DNA of 35,185 nt from Nitrospirota bacterium (GTDB taxonomy: Bacteria > JACPQY01): NCBI GenBank assembly GCA_016190245.1, contig JACPQY010000020.1:1-35185 (forward strand), written 5' to 3'. The position numbers and the translations under genes are program-made. Of this stretch, positions 7,784-15,649 are shown in pieces; the first letter of the stretch is position 1; each line of letters opens with the position of its first letter. The notes under the pieces are model-generated. The model saw nothing but the letters and a program-made list of their open reading frames with translations. It was not told the origin of the DNA and ran no database searches.

Positions 7784-8623
7784 GTGGGCATCCGGATTGG
7801 GCCTCTGGAACTCTCCTGCCCGGTCATCCTCGGGTCCGGTGTGGCCGGCAACGGCGAGTTCGTACCCGAGTTCTTCGACGTGCGCCGGCTCGGCGCCTTC
7901 GTCACGAAGGGTCTCACGATCGAGCCACGAGGCGGGCATCCCCCCCCGCGACTGGCGGGCGTGCCGGGCGGCATGGTCAACGCCATCGGGCTTCAGAACG
8001 TGGGGGTCGAGCGTTTCGTGCGGGAGAAATGGCCTCTCCTGAAGGGGTGGGGAATCCCGATCATCGCGAACCTCTATGGTTTCAGCCTCGATGAAGCGGC
8101 AAAGCTCGCTGAATGTCTGGAAGCCGCCGAGGGCCTCTCCGGGCTCGAGGTGAACCTGTCCTGCCCCAACGTGCATGGGGGCGGCCGCGAAGTGGGCGAT
8201 GACCCTGACGCGGCATCGCGCTGGATCGAGGCGGTGAGACGGAAGACACGCCGGTGCGTGATAGCGAAACTCCCGCCCTCGGGCTCAAGACCTGTCGAGG
8301 TGGCCCGCGCCGTCGAGCGCGCCGGGGCGGACGCGATCTGCGTGGGGAATACACTCAGGGTTTTCCCCGTCCATCCGGTGACAGGCGGGCCCCTTCTCTC
8401 CAACGGCTTCGGCGGATTCTCGGGTCCAGCCCTCAAACCCCTCGTTCTCGGACAGATCCGGTTCCTCCGTGAGGAAGTGAAGTGCGCGATCGTGGCCTGC
8501 GGCGGCGTGCGAAGGCCGGCGGACGTGCGCGACTACCTGGCGGCCGGTGCGGCCGCTGTGGAGGTGGCCACGCTGCACCTGTTCAATCCCCGGGCTGTGG
8601 CGAAACTGGCCCCCGCATCATGA
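7784..8623 (+). CDS. pyrD: Dihydroorotate dehydrogenase, class 1 type
   Basis: This FMN enzyme oxidises dihydroorotate to orotate in pyrimidine synthesis. The 279-residue protein has PVILGSGVAGNGEF, an FVTKGLTIEPR strand (Lys42), GGMVNAIGLQN and the motif VNLSCPNVHGGG. Cys127 marks the cysteine-base class 1 enzymes; class 2 uses serine. CVGNTLR and the glycine-rich CGGVRRPADVRDYLAAGAAAVEVAT complete the FMN-phosphate site. A class 1B enzyme would need a PyrK partner, which is not seen here, so the electron acceptor is uncertain. The GTG start at 7784 fits the homology. It is 6 bases from rimI. Confidence 0.92.
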   Translation: MGIRIGPLELSCPVILGSGVAGNGEFVPEFFDVRRLGAFVTKGLTIEPRGGHPPPRLAGVPGGMVNAIGLQNVGVERFVREKWPLLKGWGIPIIANLYGFSLDEAAKLAECLEAAEGLSGLEVNLSCPNVHGGGREVGDDPDAASRWIEAVRRKTRRCVIAKLPPSGSRPVEVARAVERAGADAICVGNTLRVFPVHPVTGGPLLSNGFGGFSGPALKPLVLGQIRFLREEVKCAIVACGGVRRPADVRDYLAAGAAAVEVATLHLFNPRAVAKLAPAS

Positions 8624-8678
8624 GAGGTGCGCGGGTCTTCCGCCGGCAGGCCGGCAGCGGCGCTGAGAGGAGGTGACC

Positions 8679-9203
8679 ATGCCCTTGTGGCCGTTCCACG
8701 GAATTCAACCCCGCGTGCCGGCATCGGTCTTCGTGGCCCCCAATGCCTACGTGATCGGTGACGTCACGCTCGGGGAAGAAGCCAGTATCTGGTTCGCCGC
8801 CACCGTCCGCGGCGATGTGAACCCCATCACGATCGGGGCTCGCACGAACATCCAGGACGGTTCCGTGGTGCATGCCACGAAGGACAAGTGGGTGACCCGT
8901 ATCGGAGCGAACGTCACGGTGGGCCACGCCGCCGTGCTCCACGGCTGTGTCGTGGCAGACCACGTCCTCGTTGGCATGCGCGCCGTCGTCTTGGACGGCG
9001 CGGAGGTCGGGGAGTTCGCCTTGATTGCGGCCGGTTCGCTCGTCACCGAGGGGATGAAGATCCCCCCCCGGAGTGTGGTGATGGGTTCGCCGGCCAAGGT
9101 GGTTCGCTCCCTGCGCCCGGTCGAGGAGGAGTGGCTCCGCCTCGGCGCCGAGAACTACGTGGCGTACGCCCTCGAGTTTTCACGAATCGCGGGAAGCCGG
9201 TGA
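8679..9203 (+). CDS. Gamma-class carbonic anhydrase-like protein
   Basis: The 174-residue left-handed beta-helix protein belongs to the YrdA/Cam family. Hexapeptide repeats run from about residue 20 to 150. The three metal ligands are present as His65, His83 and His88, with the accompanying Arg44-Gly-Asp46 and Gln59-Asp60. Members may hydrate CO2, but many bacterial homologues show little activity, so the biochemical role is open. The ATG at 8679 is chosen over the in-frame GTG at 8673 because GAGAGGAGG ends at 8673, giving a normal spacing of about 5. Its stop TGA overlaps the GTG proposed for the next gene. Confidence 0.88.
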   Translation: MPLWPFHGIQPRVPASVFVAPNAYVIGDVTLGEEASIWFAATVRGDVNPITIGARTNIQDGSVVHATKDKWVTRIGANVTVGHAAVLHGCVVADHVLVGMRAVVLDGAEVGEFALIAAGSLVTEGMKIPPRSVVMGSPAKVVRSLRPVEEEWLRLGAENYVAYALEFSRIAGSR

Positions 9204-10231
9204 TTTCGGGTCAGGGACTGGCGGCTCTCAGGGACCGGCGGGCCGGCTCACGGGCTCACCGCCGTGGAACGGGGCGCAGCAGGCTCACGGGCTCACGTCT
9301 GGCGCGCGTCGCCTCCCTCGACCTCGGTACGAACACCTTCCGCGCCCTCATCGCGGACGCGCACGGGGCGCAGCTCGCCCCTGTGAAGGTGCTTCACCGC
9401 ATCACTCGGCTCGGGCAGGATCTCCACCGCCGCTCGACCTTCCATCCCGATGCAGTCCGGCGCAGTCTTGCCGCGGCCGATGCCTTCCACCGTGCCTTCA
9501 ACTCGGCCGGTGTCACCTGGACGGGGGGAATCGCTACCGAGGCGTTCCGTCGCGCGGGTGATGGTCCCCGGCTCCTCGAGGAACTCCGTGAACGACATGG
9601 CTGGGACGTCCGAATCGTGCCCGCCCAGATCGAAGCCTCCTTCGCGTTGCGCGGGGTGGCGTACGGCCTGGGGAGGAGACGACGCCCGTACGTCCTGATC
9701 GACATCGGTGGCGGGAGCACCGAATTCATCCGGGCGGACGCTGCCACGCCCAAGATCATGACGACCCCATTGGGTGTCGTGCGACTCACCGAGCGGTACC
9801 TGAATCATGACCCTCCGCGGGCGGGTGAGATCGCCGCTCTCATCAGGGCTGTGGACGGTGGTGTGGGTGCCGTCAGGCGACGCCTCGGCGGCGGCGTGCG
9901 CGCGCTGGTGGGAACGGCAGGCACGGTGACCACGCTGGCCGCTATGAAGTTGCGCATGAGGAACTACGAGGCCTCGCGCATCACCGGGACCGAGCTGGGC
10001 CGGAGCGAATTGGAGGGGATGTTCAGCGAACTGGCCGGTGTTGGGGCGCGAAGGAGACTCCATTGGCCCGGCATGGAGCGTGGACGTGAGGACCTCATTC
10101 TCGCAGGCATCGCCATCCTCACCCGCACACTCGAACGCTTCGACCTGCAAACCCTCACGGTCTGCGACGCCGGCATCCTGGAGGGCATCCTGCTCGAGCG
10201 CCGCCTTTTCACGGCTCGGGCGAGACGGTAG
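9200..10231 (+). CDS. ppx: Ppx/GppA-family phosphatase
   Basis: This ASKHA-fold family includes exopolyphosphatase and pppGpp phosphatase. The 343-residue product has phosphate-1 SLDLGTNTFRALIAD, phosphate-2 VLIDIGGGSTEFI and the GTAGTVTTLAAM adenosine-type loop, all in the expected order. It ends near residue 340 without the HD-like C-terminal domain of long Ppx enzymes, like the short two-domain form. The start is uncertain. GTG at 9200 overlaps the upstream TGA (GTGA) and would couple translation, but it adds about 36 Arg-rich residues before the first motif. That stretch encodes two copies of GGCTCACGGGCTCAC (about 9244 and 9282). No canonical start lies closer to the conserved domain. 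Confidence 0.85.
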   Translation: MISGQGLAALRDRRAGSRAHRRGTGRSRLTGSRLARVASLDLGTNTFRALIADAHGAQLAPVKVLHRITRLGQDLHRRSTFHPDAVRRSLAAADAFHRAFNSAGVTWTGGIATEAFRRAGDGPRLLEELRERHGWDVRIVPAQIEASFALRGVAYGLGRRRRPYVLIDIGGGSTEFIRADAATPKIMTTPLGVVRLTERYLNHDPPRAGEIAALIRAVDGGVGAVRRRLGGGVRALVGTAGTVTTLAAMKLRMRNYEASRITGTELGRSELEGMFSELAGVGARRRLHWPGMERGREDLILAGIAILTRTLERFDLQTLTVCDAGILEGILLERRLFTARARR

Positions 10232-10300
10232 AATAGCCGCCCAGATGGGTGGGCACGGCCCGCCCGGCAGGATGCGAGCGAAGAGCCCAAGGAACAAGGG

Positions 10301-11047
10301 TTGGCGGTGAGAGCCCATCGCCGAGGGCGAGGAAGCCCCCTGCTTGCACCGGTCTCTGTCACGCTCGTTTTGCTGGCTTCAGGATTCGGGCTTCAGACGG
10401 CCGCCTGCATTTCCTCGGGCCACTACCACAACGTCAAACGCGGGGAAACGCTCACCCAAATCGCCGGCGAGTATGATGCCGATCTCATCGAGCTCGTGCT
10501 CATCAACGACCTCCGGGATCCGGGCGCGCTCAGGGAGGGGCAGCTCATCTATGTCCCGCGGGTTCAGGGAAAGCGGCGCAAACAGATCGAAGCACGTGCC
10601 TCTCCACCACCGCCCCCGCCCCCCCCGAAACCCGCTCGACCGGGGCGTGCCCCCAGCCCTCCCGCACAGGACAAGGGCTCTCGCTTCCTCTGGCCGGTAC
10701 GGGGATCCATCACCTCGGGATTCGGCGTGCGCAAAGACCAGCGCCACCAGGGGATTGACATCTCCGCCCGGGAGGGGACGTCGTTCTTCGCAGCCGACTC
10801 GGGGAAAGTCGTCTACAGCGACGACAAGCTTGCGGGCTACGGCAAACTCATCATTCTTAGACACACGGGCGACTACGCGACGGTTTACGCCCACGCGGAC
10901 CGGATGCTGGTGAAGGCGGGGGAACTGGTGGAGCGCGGCCAAGAGATCGGGAGGGTGGGGCAGACGGGGCGCGCGTCCGGACCCCACCTCCACTTCGAAG
11001 TGCGCTACAAGAACATCGCGCACGACCCGCTCCGGTTCTTGCCGTAA
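10301..11047 (+). CDS. LysM-M23 (LytM) peptidase, NlpD/EnvC-like
   Basis: The 248-residue exported peptidoglycan protein has a basic N-terminus and a hydrophobic segment (about 14-33) ending in TAAC (Cys36), a weak lipobox. A LysM domain follows (about 41-87, HNVKRGETLTQIA), then a proline-rich linker (about 100-125) and an M23 domain (about 128-248). Zinc ligands are His149, Asp153 and His231, with His198 and His229 as active-site histidines, so unlike EnvC/NlpD activators the site looks intact. It probably cuts peptide cross-links or acts in cell separation. TTG at 10301 is chosen because AAGGA lies 7 bases upstream; GTG at 10307 is the alternative. Confidence 0.88.
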   Translation: MAVRAHRRGRGSPLLAPVSVTLVLLASGFGLQTAACISSGHYHNVKRGETLTQIAGEYDADLIELVLINDLRDPGALREGQLIYVPRVQGKRRKQIEARASPPPPPPPPKPARPGRAPSPPAQDKGSRFLWPVRGSITSGFGVRKDQRHQGIDISAREGTSFFAADSGKVVYSDDKLAGYGKLIILRHTGDYATVYAHADRMLVKAGELVERGQEIGRVGQTGRASGPHLHFEVRYKNIAHDPLRFLP

Positions 11048-11101
11048 CGGTCCGGACCCCGGCTTGTGGGGACACGGGAGCCGCACTAGGATACGCGCGT
11101 C

Positions 11102-11551
11102 GTGTTGTACCTGCACGGGCGACCGTCTGCCAAGCGCCGGTCGGCGCCGGGACGGCGCCCGGAAGCCAGGGCGGTCGAACCGACCGAGCCGGCTCGGGTG
11201 CGCCTGCGGGTGGGTCACCGCGAGGCGGAGGGGATGTTGGATGCCACGCAGAGTGGCGCCACGGTACTTGCCCACCTCCCTCTGGCCGATGGGTTGCGAA
11301 AGGTGGACTCGATCCTTCTCATCAGGCGGAAGCTCCCGCTCGATCCAACTGTGGCCGTTCCCCGCGATGCGCGCCCGGGCGAAATCCTCTACTGGGTTCA
11401 GAAGGGCCTCGTGCTCGTCTGCTTGGCACGGCAGATACACCCTCTCGACCCGGCCGGTCGTTTCATCCGGCTGGGCGAGTTGAAGGGCCGGTGGCGCGCC
11501 GGTCTGGGGAGGACACGGGCAGTGGCGGAGGTGACCCTTGAGCGGATCTGA
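11102..11551 (+). CDS. Cyclophilin-like fold protein (TM1367/DUF3830-like)
   Basis: The 149-residue protein has a poorly conserved basic N-terminus. From residue about 32 it shows the pattern of the small cyclophilin-like family. A strand (RVRLRVGHREAEGML) is followed by the TVLAHLPLAD helix. Next comes a predicted strand that would hold the conserved EI[YF] motif, here changed to DSILLI. It ends with the turn ARPGEILYWVQKGLVLVCLA. Members lack the proline-isomerase active site of true cyclophilins and their function is unknown. The GTG at 11102 or a later start (GTG 11174 region) cannot be decided. An overlapping frame at 11064-11483 is Arg/Ser-rich and looks like a shadow. Family call is tentative. 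Confidence 0.55.
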   Translation: MLYLHGRPSAKRRSAPGRRPEARAVEPTEPARVRLRVGHREAEGMLDATQSGATVLAHLPLADGLRKVDSILLIRRKLPLDPTVAVPRDARPGEILYWVQKGLVLVCLARQIHPLDPAGRFIRLGELKGRWRAGLGRTRAVAEVTLERI

Positions 11552-11583
11552 TACAGTGCGCCGCTCATAGGCGGGAGGGCGAC

Positions 11584-12723
11584 ATGGACCCATCGGCAGC
11601 CTCAGCCCATACGGACAGCCAAGCCGCTTCTCCGCAGGCGCGAACCATCCCCTTGTTCGCGCGCTTCCCGGGCCTGCGGGAGGACGTCCCCTGGCTCAGC
11701 CTCACGCGGTACCCTTCTCCCACTCGGCGCCTCTTCTCGGCGGGCCGCAAGCTCGGTCACCCCCACCTCTGGATGAAGTGCGACAACACACTCGGCACGC
11801 AGTACGGAGGCAACAAGATCCGCAAGCTGGAGTTCATCCTGGCGGAGGCGCGCCAGCGCGGAGACGAGGAGATCATCGTGGTTGGAGGCATCGGCTCGCA
11901 TCATGTGCTGGCCTCCGCCGTCCATGCGAAGCAGATGGGCCTCAAAGTGCACGCGGTCCTTTTTCCCCAGCCGCCGTCGCCTCATGTGGAGGAGGTGCTT
12001 CGAGCCGTCGTCTCCCTCGGCGTCGAGTGTCACCTGTGCACGAATCGGGCATGGATGATTCCGAAGGTTCTCCTCGAATACGTGCGACGCTACCTTGTGC
12101 GGGTTTCGAAGGCGCCCTACGTCGTCTATCCCGGCGGGTCGTCCGCATTGGGCAGTCTGGGCTACGTGAACGCCGCGCTGGAACTGCGTGCTCAGGTGGA
12201 TGCCGGTGACGTGCCGCAGCCGGGCGTCATCGTGGTCCCTCTCGGCTCCGGAGGGACGATGGCCGGCCTCCTCGTGGGGCTCCAGTTGGCGGACCTTTCG
12301 AGCCAAGTCGTGGGAGTTCGCGTCGTCGAAAGAACCGTCTGCAACCGCTTCGTCGTCGCCAGCCTCGCCAACAGGATCGTGGACTACCTGCTTCGATTGG
12401 ACCCCAACCTTCCGCTGCACCCGGTCAAGCCGGCCGAGGTTCTGGTGGAGGGCGACTACCTGGGCCGCGGCTACGGCTGGCCCACGGAACAGGCCGAGGA
12501 GGCCATCCGTTTTGCACGCACCCAAGAGAAGGTCGTGCTCGAAGCGACGTACAGCGGCAAGGCCTTTGCCGCGGCGATGGCCTACTCGCGCGTCCACAAG
12601 GGCATCCCGATCCTGTTCTGGAACACGTACAACTCGCGTCCCATGCGGTCGTTGATCCACTGTTCTGTGGACGATCTGCCGCCTCGCTTCAAGGCGCTTC
12701 TCGCCCGTTCCCACCCCACGTAG
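11584..12723 (+). CDS. PLP-dependent ACC deaminase / D-cysteine desulfhydrase family enzyme
   Basis: The 379-residue fold-type II PLP enzyme carries YGGNKIRKLEFILAEA, where the Lys after Asn is the Schiff-base lysine. IGSHHVLASAVHAKQMG contacts the cofactor, and the phosphate loop is VPLGSGGTMAGLLVG. The C-terminal segment VVLEATYSGKAFAAAM is also typical. Relatives are 1-aminocyclopropane-1-carboxylate deaminase and D-cysteine desulfhydrase. Substrate cannot be assigned from sequence. The asparagine-serine pair seen in characterised members (SNH) is SHH here, which hints at a different substrate. GGCGGGAGGGCGAC before the ATG provides the ribosome site. Confidence 0.85.
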   Translation: MDPSAASAHTDSQAASPQARTIPLFARFPGLREDVPWLSLTRYPSPTRRLFSAGRKLGHPHLWMKCDNTLGTQYGGNKIRKLEFILAEARQRGDEEIIVVGGIGSHHVLASAVHAKQMGLKVHAVLFPQPPSPHVEEVLRAVVSLGVECHLCTNRAWMIPKVLLEYVRRYLVRVSKAPYVVYPGGSSALGSLGYVNAALELRAQVDAGDVPQPGVIVVPLGSGGTMAGLLVGLQLADLSSQVVGVRVVERTVCNRFVVASLANRIVDYLLRLDPNLPLHPVKPAEVLVEGDYLGRGYGWPTEQAEEAIRFARTQEKVVLEATYSGKAFAAAMAYSRVHKGIPILFWNTYNSRPMRSLIHCSVDDLPPRFKALLARSHPT

Positions 12724-12775
12724 CCTCTCCTTCCACCTTTCTCCTTCGCCCTTTCACCTTCCTGCCTGCCCCCCC

Positions 12776-12833
12776 CCGGCACTTTCTTCCTGAGGCATAG
12801 ACGAACGTGCCGGAAGGACACGGTACCGGTACC
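12776..12833. promoter_or_regulatory. Palindromes upstream of the flagellar cluster
   Basis: A 7-bp inverted repeat CCGGCAC (12776-12782) / GTGCCGG (12807-12813) is followed by the perfect 12-bp palindrome GGTACCGGTACC (12822-12833). They lie about 60-115 bases before a sigma-54-like site, where activator sites could be. Binding is inference. Confidence 0.35.
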
Positions 12834-12892
12834 ACATCGCGCCGTTTAGATCACTAAGCGATATCACTGAATTATGCCATTCTCGCCGCCAG

Positions 12893-12908
12893 TGGCATGT
12901 TTCTTGAC
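12893..12908 (+). promoter_or_regulatory. Possible sigma-54-like promoter of flgF
   Basis: TGGCATG, four bases, TTGAC matches the consensus TGGCACG-N4-TTGCW except at one -24 position and at the normally invariant -12 C, which is A. The predicted start is only about 5 bases before the flgF ATG, which is a further weakness. Confidence 0.3.
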
Positions 12909-12923
12909 ATTTAGCGATTGGCC

Positions 12924-13715
12924 ATGAGTCTGATGCTTCAAGGGGTTTACGTCTCTGCTGCAGGCGCGGCAATTCAAGAGGAGCGCATGCAGATGTCCTC
13001 GAACAACATCGCCAACGTGAACACCTCGGGCTACAAGAAGGATTCGGTGGCGTTCCGAGATTGGCTTCCTCCCTACGGCACGGAGACGTACGGACCCCGC
13101 ACCTTCCCCCCCTTCCTTCCCGTTCAGTGGTCGTCCCTCATTTTCAAGGACGACAAGCTGTATCCCTACACCGACGAAGTGCGCACCGACTTCTCCCAAG
13201 GGTCGATGGAGGCCACGCAAAATCCGTTGGACGTCGCCATCGAGGGTTCGGGATTCTTCGTCGTCGAGACGCCCAATGGGCCGCGTTACACGCGCGACGG
13301 CAACTTCAAACTCAACAAGGACCACGTTCTGGTCAACTCCCAAGGCCTGCCCGTTCTGGGCGAAAAGGGGCCCATGAAGATCGAGGGAGAGTCCGTGACC
13401 GTCTCCCGCGAGGGCGCTGTGATCGTGGATCAGCGCGAGGTGGACAAGCTCAAGGTCGTCCAGTTTTCCAAGCTCTACACGCTCAAGAAAATCGGCGACA
13501 GCATGTTCCAGAACGACGATCCGACGGGGAATCCGGCGGGGCCGGCGCCCCAGTACACCGTTCGGCAGGGTTTTCTGGAGCTGGCGAACGTGAATCCCAT
13601 CAAGGAAATGATGCACGTGATCGAGCTCATGCGGGCGTATGACACCCAGCAGCGGGCGATCACCACGCAGGACCAGATCAACGGCCGAGCGGTCAGCGAT
13701 ATCGCGAGGATCTAG
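12924..13715 (+). CDS. flgF: Flagellar proximal-rod protein FlgF
   Basis: FlgF is a rod component between the MS-ring side and the distal rod, exported by the flagellar type III system. The 263-residue protein has the rod/hook N-terminal heptad region with SSNNIANVNTSGYKKD. It also shows the NPLDVAIEGSGFFVVETPNG...YTRDGNFKLN core and a C-terminal helix (ELMRAYDTQQRAITTQDQ) that lines the rod. It differs from FlgG by the YPYTDEVRTDFSQGSMEAT stretch. ATG at 12924 gives MSLMLQGVYVSAAGA; there is no clear Shine-Dalgarno, so ATG at 12933 is possible. First gene of the flagellar cluster; a small ORF and flgG follow. Confidence 0.93.
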   Translation: MSLMLQGVYVSAAGAAIQEERMQMSSNNIANVNTSGYKKDSVAFRDWLPPYGTETYGPRTFPPFLPVQWSSLIFKDDKLYPYTDEVRTDFSQGSMEATQNPLDVAIEGSGFFVVETPNGPRYTRDGNFKLNKDHVLVNSQGLPVLGEKGPMKIEGESVTVSREGAVIVDQREVDKLKVVQFSKLYTLKKIGDSMFQNDDPTGNPAGPAPQYTVRQGFLELANVNPIKEMMHVIELMRAYDTQQRAITTQDQINGRAVSDIARI

Positions 13716-13724
13716 GAGTACCCC

Positions 13725-14003
13725 ATGTTGCGAGACCGCCTCAGCACAATCCTCCAGACCGGTGAACGTCTGATGGAGGTTCTCGTGAGGCGCGCCGTCC
13801 TGGTCCCCGTGGCATCGCGAATTGCCGGGGGGCGTCCAATCGGCCGAAGAACGGTCCGTACGCGGAGGGTGCAGGCGCGCAGCGGCATGCCCGCCCTCGT
13901 TTCAGCCTGGCCGCGGCTTCTCGGCCTGGGAGCTTTCATCGAGCTCGGCGCGGGCAGGAAGGTGACGCTGACACTGCGCAGCCAGCGGGGAGGCGGGCGA
14001 TGA
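13725..14003 (+). CDS. Small basic ORF between flgF and flgG, unknown
   Basis: The 92-residue product is not recognised. It is strongly basic (many Arg, almost no Lys), with a central hydrophobic patch (SAWPRLLGLGAFIEL). Support for translation is positional: AGGAG at 13714-13718 lies 6 bases before the ATG at 13725. Its TGA (14001-14003) overlaps the flgG ATG (14000-14002) as ATGA, and the gap behind flgF is only 9 bases. flgG has no other nearby ribosome-binding site of comparable strength except GGGGAGG at 13987-13993. The composition is less convincing than the context, so it may be a coupling ORF rather than a functional protein. Confidence 0.5.
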   Translation: MLRDRLSTILQTGERLMEVLVRRAVLVPVASRIAGGRPIGRRTVRTRRVQARSGMPALVSAWPRLLGLGAFIELGAGRKVTLTLRSQRGGGR

Positions 14004-14791
14004 TCCGCTCGCTCTACACCTCGGCCACGGGCATGAGCGCCCAACAACTCAACGTGGACGTCATCGCCAACAACCTGGCGAACGTGAACACGACCGGCTT
14101 CCGGCGAAGCCGCGTCGAGTTTCAGGATCTTTTCTATCAGACCCTGCGGGCGCCCGGCGCCCCCAGCGTCCTTCTCGGCACGGAGGTGCCCATGGGCCTT
14201 CAAGTCGGCCTCGGGGTCCGTCCGGTCGGCACGAGCAAGATTTTCCTCCAGGGGACGTTCGAAAAGAGCAACAACCCCTTCGACATCGCCATCGAGGGCA
14301 ACGGCTTCTTCCAAGTCCAGAAGCCCAACGGCGAGATCGCGTACACGCGGGCGGGGTCTTTCAGCCCGGACAGCCAGGGCCGTCTGATGACGCCAGACGG
14401 TCTTCTCCTCTCGCCCGAACTCGCCGTCCCCAGCGATGCCGTTCAGGTGAGCATCGAGAAGGACGGCACGGTATCGGCCCTCATCGATGGCGAGATCACC
14501 CCGGTGGAGCTGGGGACCGTCGAACTGGCGCGATTCGTCAATCCCGGCGGCCTCCAGTCCGTGGGCGACAATCTCTTCCTGCCCACCGCGGCCTCCGGCG
14601 AGCCCATTGTGGGCATCCCCGGCGAGGAAGGCTTCGGGCAACTCAGCCAGGGCTTCCTGGAGTCCTCAAATGTAAACACGGTCGAAGAACTGGTGCACAT
14701 GATCCTGGCCCAGCGCGCGTACGAGTTGAACTCGCGCGTGGTGCAGGCTTCGGACGAGATGCTCCAGACCGCGAACGGGCTCAAGAGATAA
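14000..14791 (+). CDS. flgG: Flagellar distal-rod protein FlgG
   Basis: FlgG forms the distal rod that passes through the P and L rings. The 263-residue protein begins MIRSLYTSATGMSAQQLNVD, the near-invariant FlgG start. NNLANVNTTGFRRSRVEFQD, the core NPFDIAIEGNGFFQVQKPNG and the C-terminal polymerisation helix (ILAQRAYELNSRVVQASDEM) follow. Its length equals the usual 260-265. It overlaps the preceding small ORF by 4 bases and is preceded by GGGGAGG. flgA follows after 54 bases. Confidence 0.97.
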   Translation: MIRSLYTSATGMSAQQLNVDVIANNLANVNTTGFRRSRVEFQDLFYQTLRAPGAPSVLLGTEVPMGLQVGLGVRPVGTSKIFLQGTFEKSNNPFDIAIEGNGFFQVQKPNGEIAYTRAGSFSPDSQGRLMTPDGLLLSPELAVPSDAVQVSIEKDGTVSALIDGEITPVELGTVELARFVNPGGLQSVGDNLFLPTAASGEPIVGIPGEEGFGQLSQGFLESSNVNTVEELVHMILAQRAYELNSRVVQASDEMLQTANGLKR

Positions 14792-14845
14792 TCCGGAGCG
14801 GCCGCGGTGAGGCGCAAAGACTAAGAAAGAAGGGAGAAAGAAGGG

Positions 14846-15649
14846 ATGACGCGGGTGGGGGAGTTCTTGACGGTCCGAGCCGGATGCGTCTTCGTCCTCT
14901 TCATCGTGCTGATGTTCGCCGCCAGCGTCCACGCGCGCACAGGGGAAGAGAAGGCGCCGCCACCTTCGAGCGCCTCGGAGCGAGATGCCTCCCCGCCTCT
15001 CGCGGGTGGTGGGGTGACGCTCCAGGCTTCCGTGATCCAGGCGCGCGCAGAGAGCTACGTCCGATCCCTCGTTCCCGAGTACATCGAGGTCGAGTCCATG
15101 GTTTGGTCCGGGCTCGTGGACCTGAAAGACCTCGCGCCGGACGCCGAGCTCAATTTCCGGCCCATGGCGCGCTTCACCTGGTTCGGCCCACAGCGCCTGG
15201 CGCTGGACGTCACGCGCGGCGGCGAGCGTGTCAGGCGTCTCTGGCTGACGTTCGAGGTCCGCGGCCAGGCCCGCGTGGCCTGTGCCGCGCGCGACATCGC
15301 CGCCGGCAGCGCTCTCGATTCAGCCGACATCGAGGTCGGCAGCGTCCCTCTCACCCAGATCCCAGTGGATTTCGCCACCGATCCGACTTCGCTGGTCGGC
15401 CGAAAACTTTCGCGGAGGTACCGCACGGGCGAGCCGCTCTCGGCCCGGCACGTCGCCAAGATCCCAGACGTCCGCCGCGGCGACAAGGTGAGCGTCCTCG
15501 TGGGCAACGCCCGCTTCCAAGTGCAGGCCACGGGTGTGGCCCAGGAGGACGGCAGCGTGGGCGAGGTGATCTTCGTCCGCAACACGGCGTCGGGCAAGAC
15601 CTTTCTGGCCCGCGTTGTGGGAACGCATCGCGTGGAGGTGGTGCTATGA
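14846..15649 (+). CDS. flgA: P-ring assembly chaperone FlgA
   Basis: FlgA is a periplasmic chaperone that helps FlgI assemble into the P ring. The 267-residue precursor has a signal peptide (hydrophobic residues about 12-27, cleavage near VHA-R31). A variable Pro/Ser-rich stretch comes next, and then the C-terminal SAF domain with VACAARDIAAGSALDSADIEV, LVGRKLSRRYRTGEPLSARH and RRGDKVSVLVG. AGAAGGGATG gives a ribosome site close to the ATG. Its TGA overlaps the flgH ATG (ATGA at 15646-15649), indicating coupled translation. Confidence 0.93.
   Translation: MTRVGEFLTVRAGCVFVLFIVLMFAASVHARTGEEKAPPPSSASERDASPPLAGGGVTLQASVIQARAESYVRSLVPEYIEVESMVWSGLVDLKDLAPDAELNFRPMARFTWFGPQRLALDVTRGGERVRRLWLTFEVRGQARVACAARDIAAGSALDSADIEVGSVPLTQIPVDFATDPTSLVGRKLSRRYRTGEPLSARHVAKIPDVRRGDKVSVLVGNARFQVQATGVAQEDGSVGEVIFVRNTASGKTFLARVVGTHRVEVVL

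Noticed and set aside
5993-8176. 727-codon minus-strand ORF opposite ppdK, rimI and pyrD
   Set aside because: It is the antisense of three clear genes; its composition (His, Arg, Glu, Gly-rich) is typical of GC-rich shadow frames.
10379-11593. 404-codon minus-strand ORF opposite the M23 peptidase
   Set aside because: It is antisense to the LysM-M23 gene and the cyclophilin-like gene and shows no domain.
12904-12909. TTGACA before flgF as a sigma-70 -35
   Set aside because: The matching -10 would fall inside flgF at about 12927 and no TATAAT-like sequence is there.
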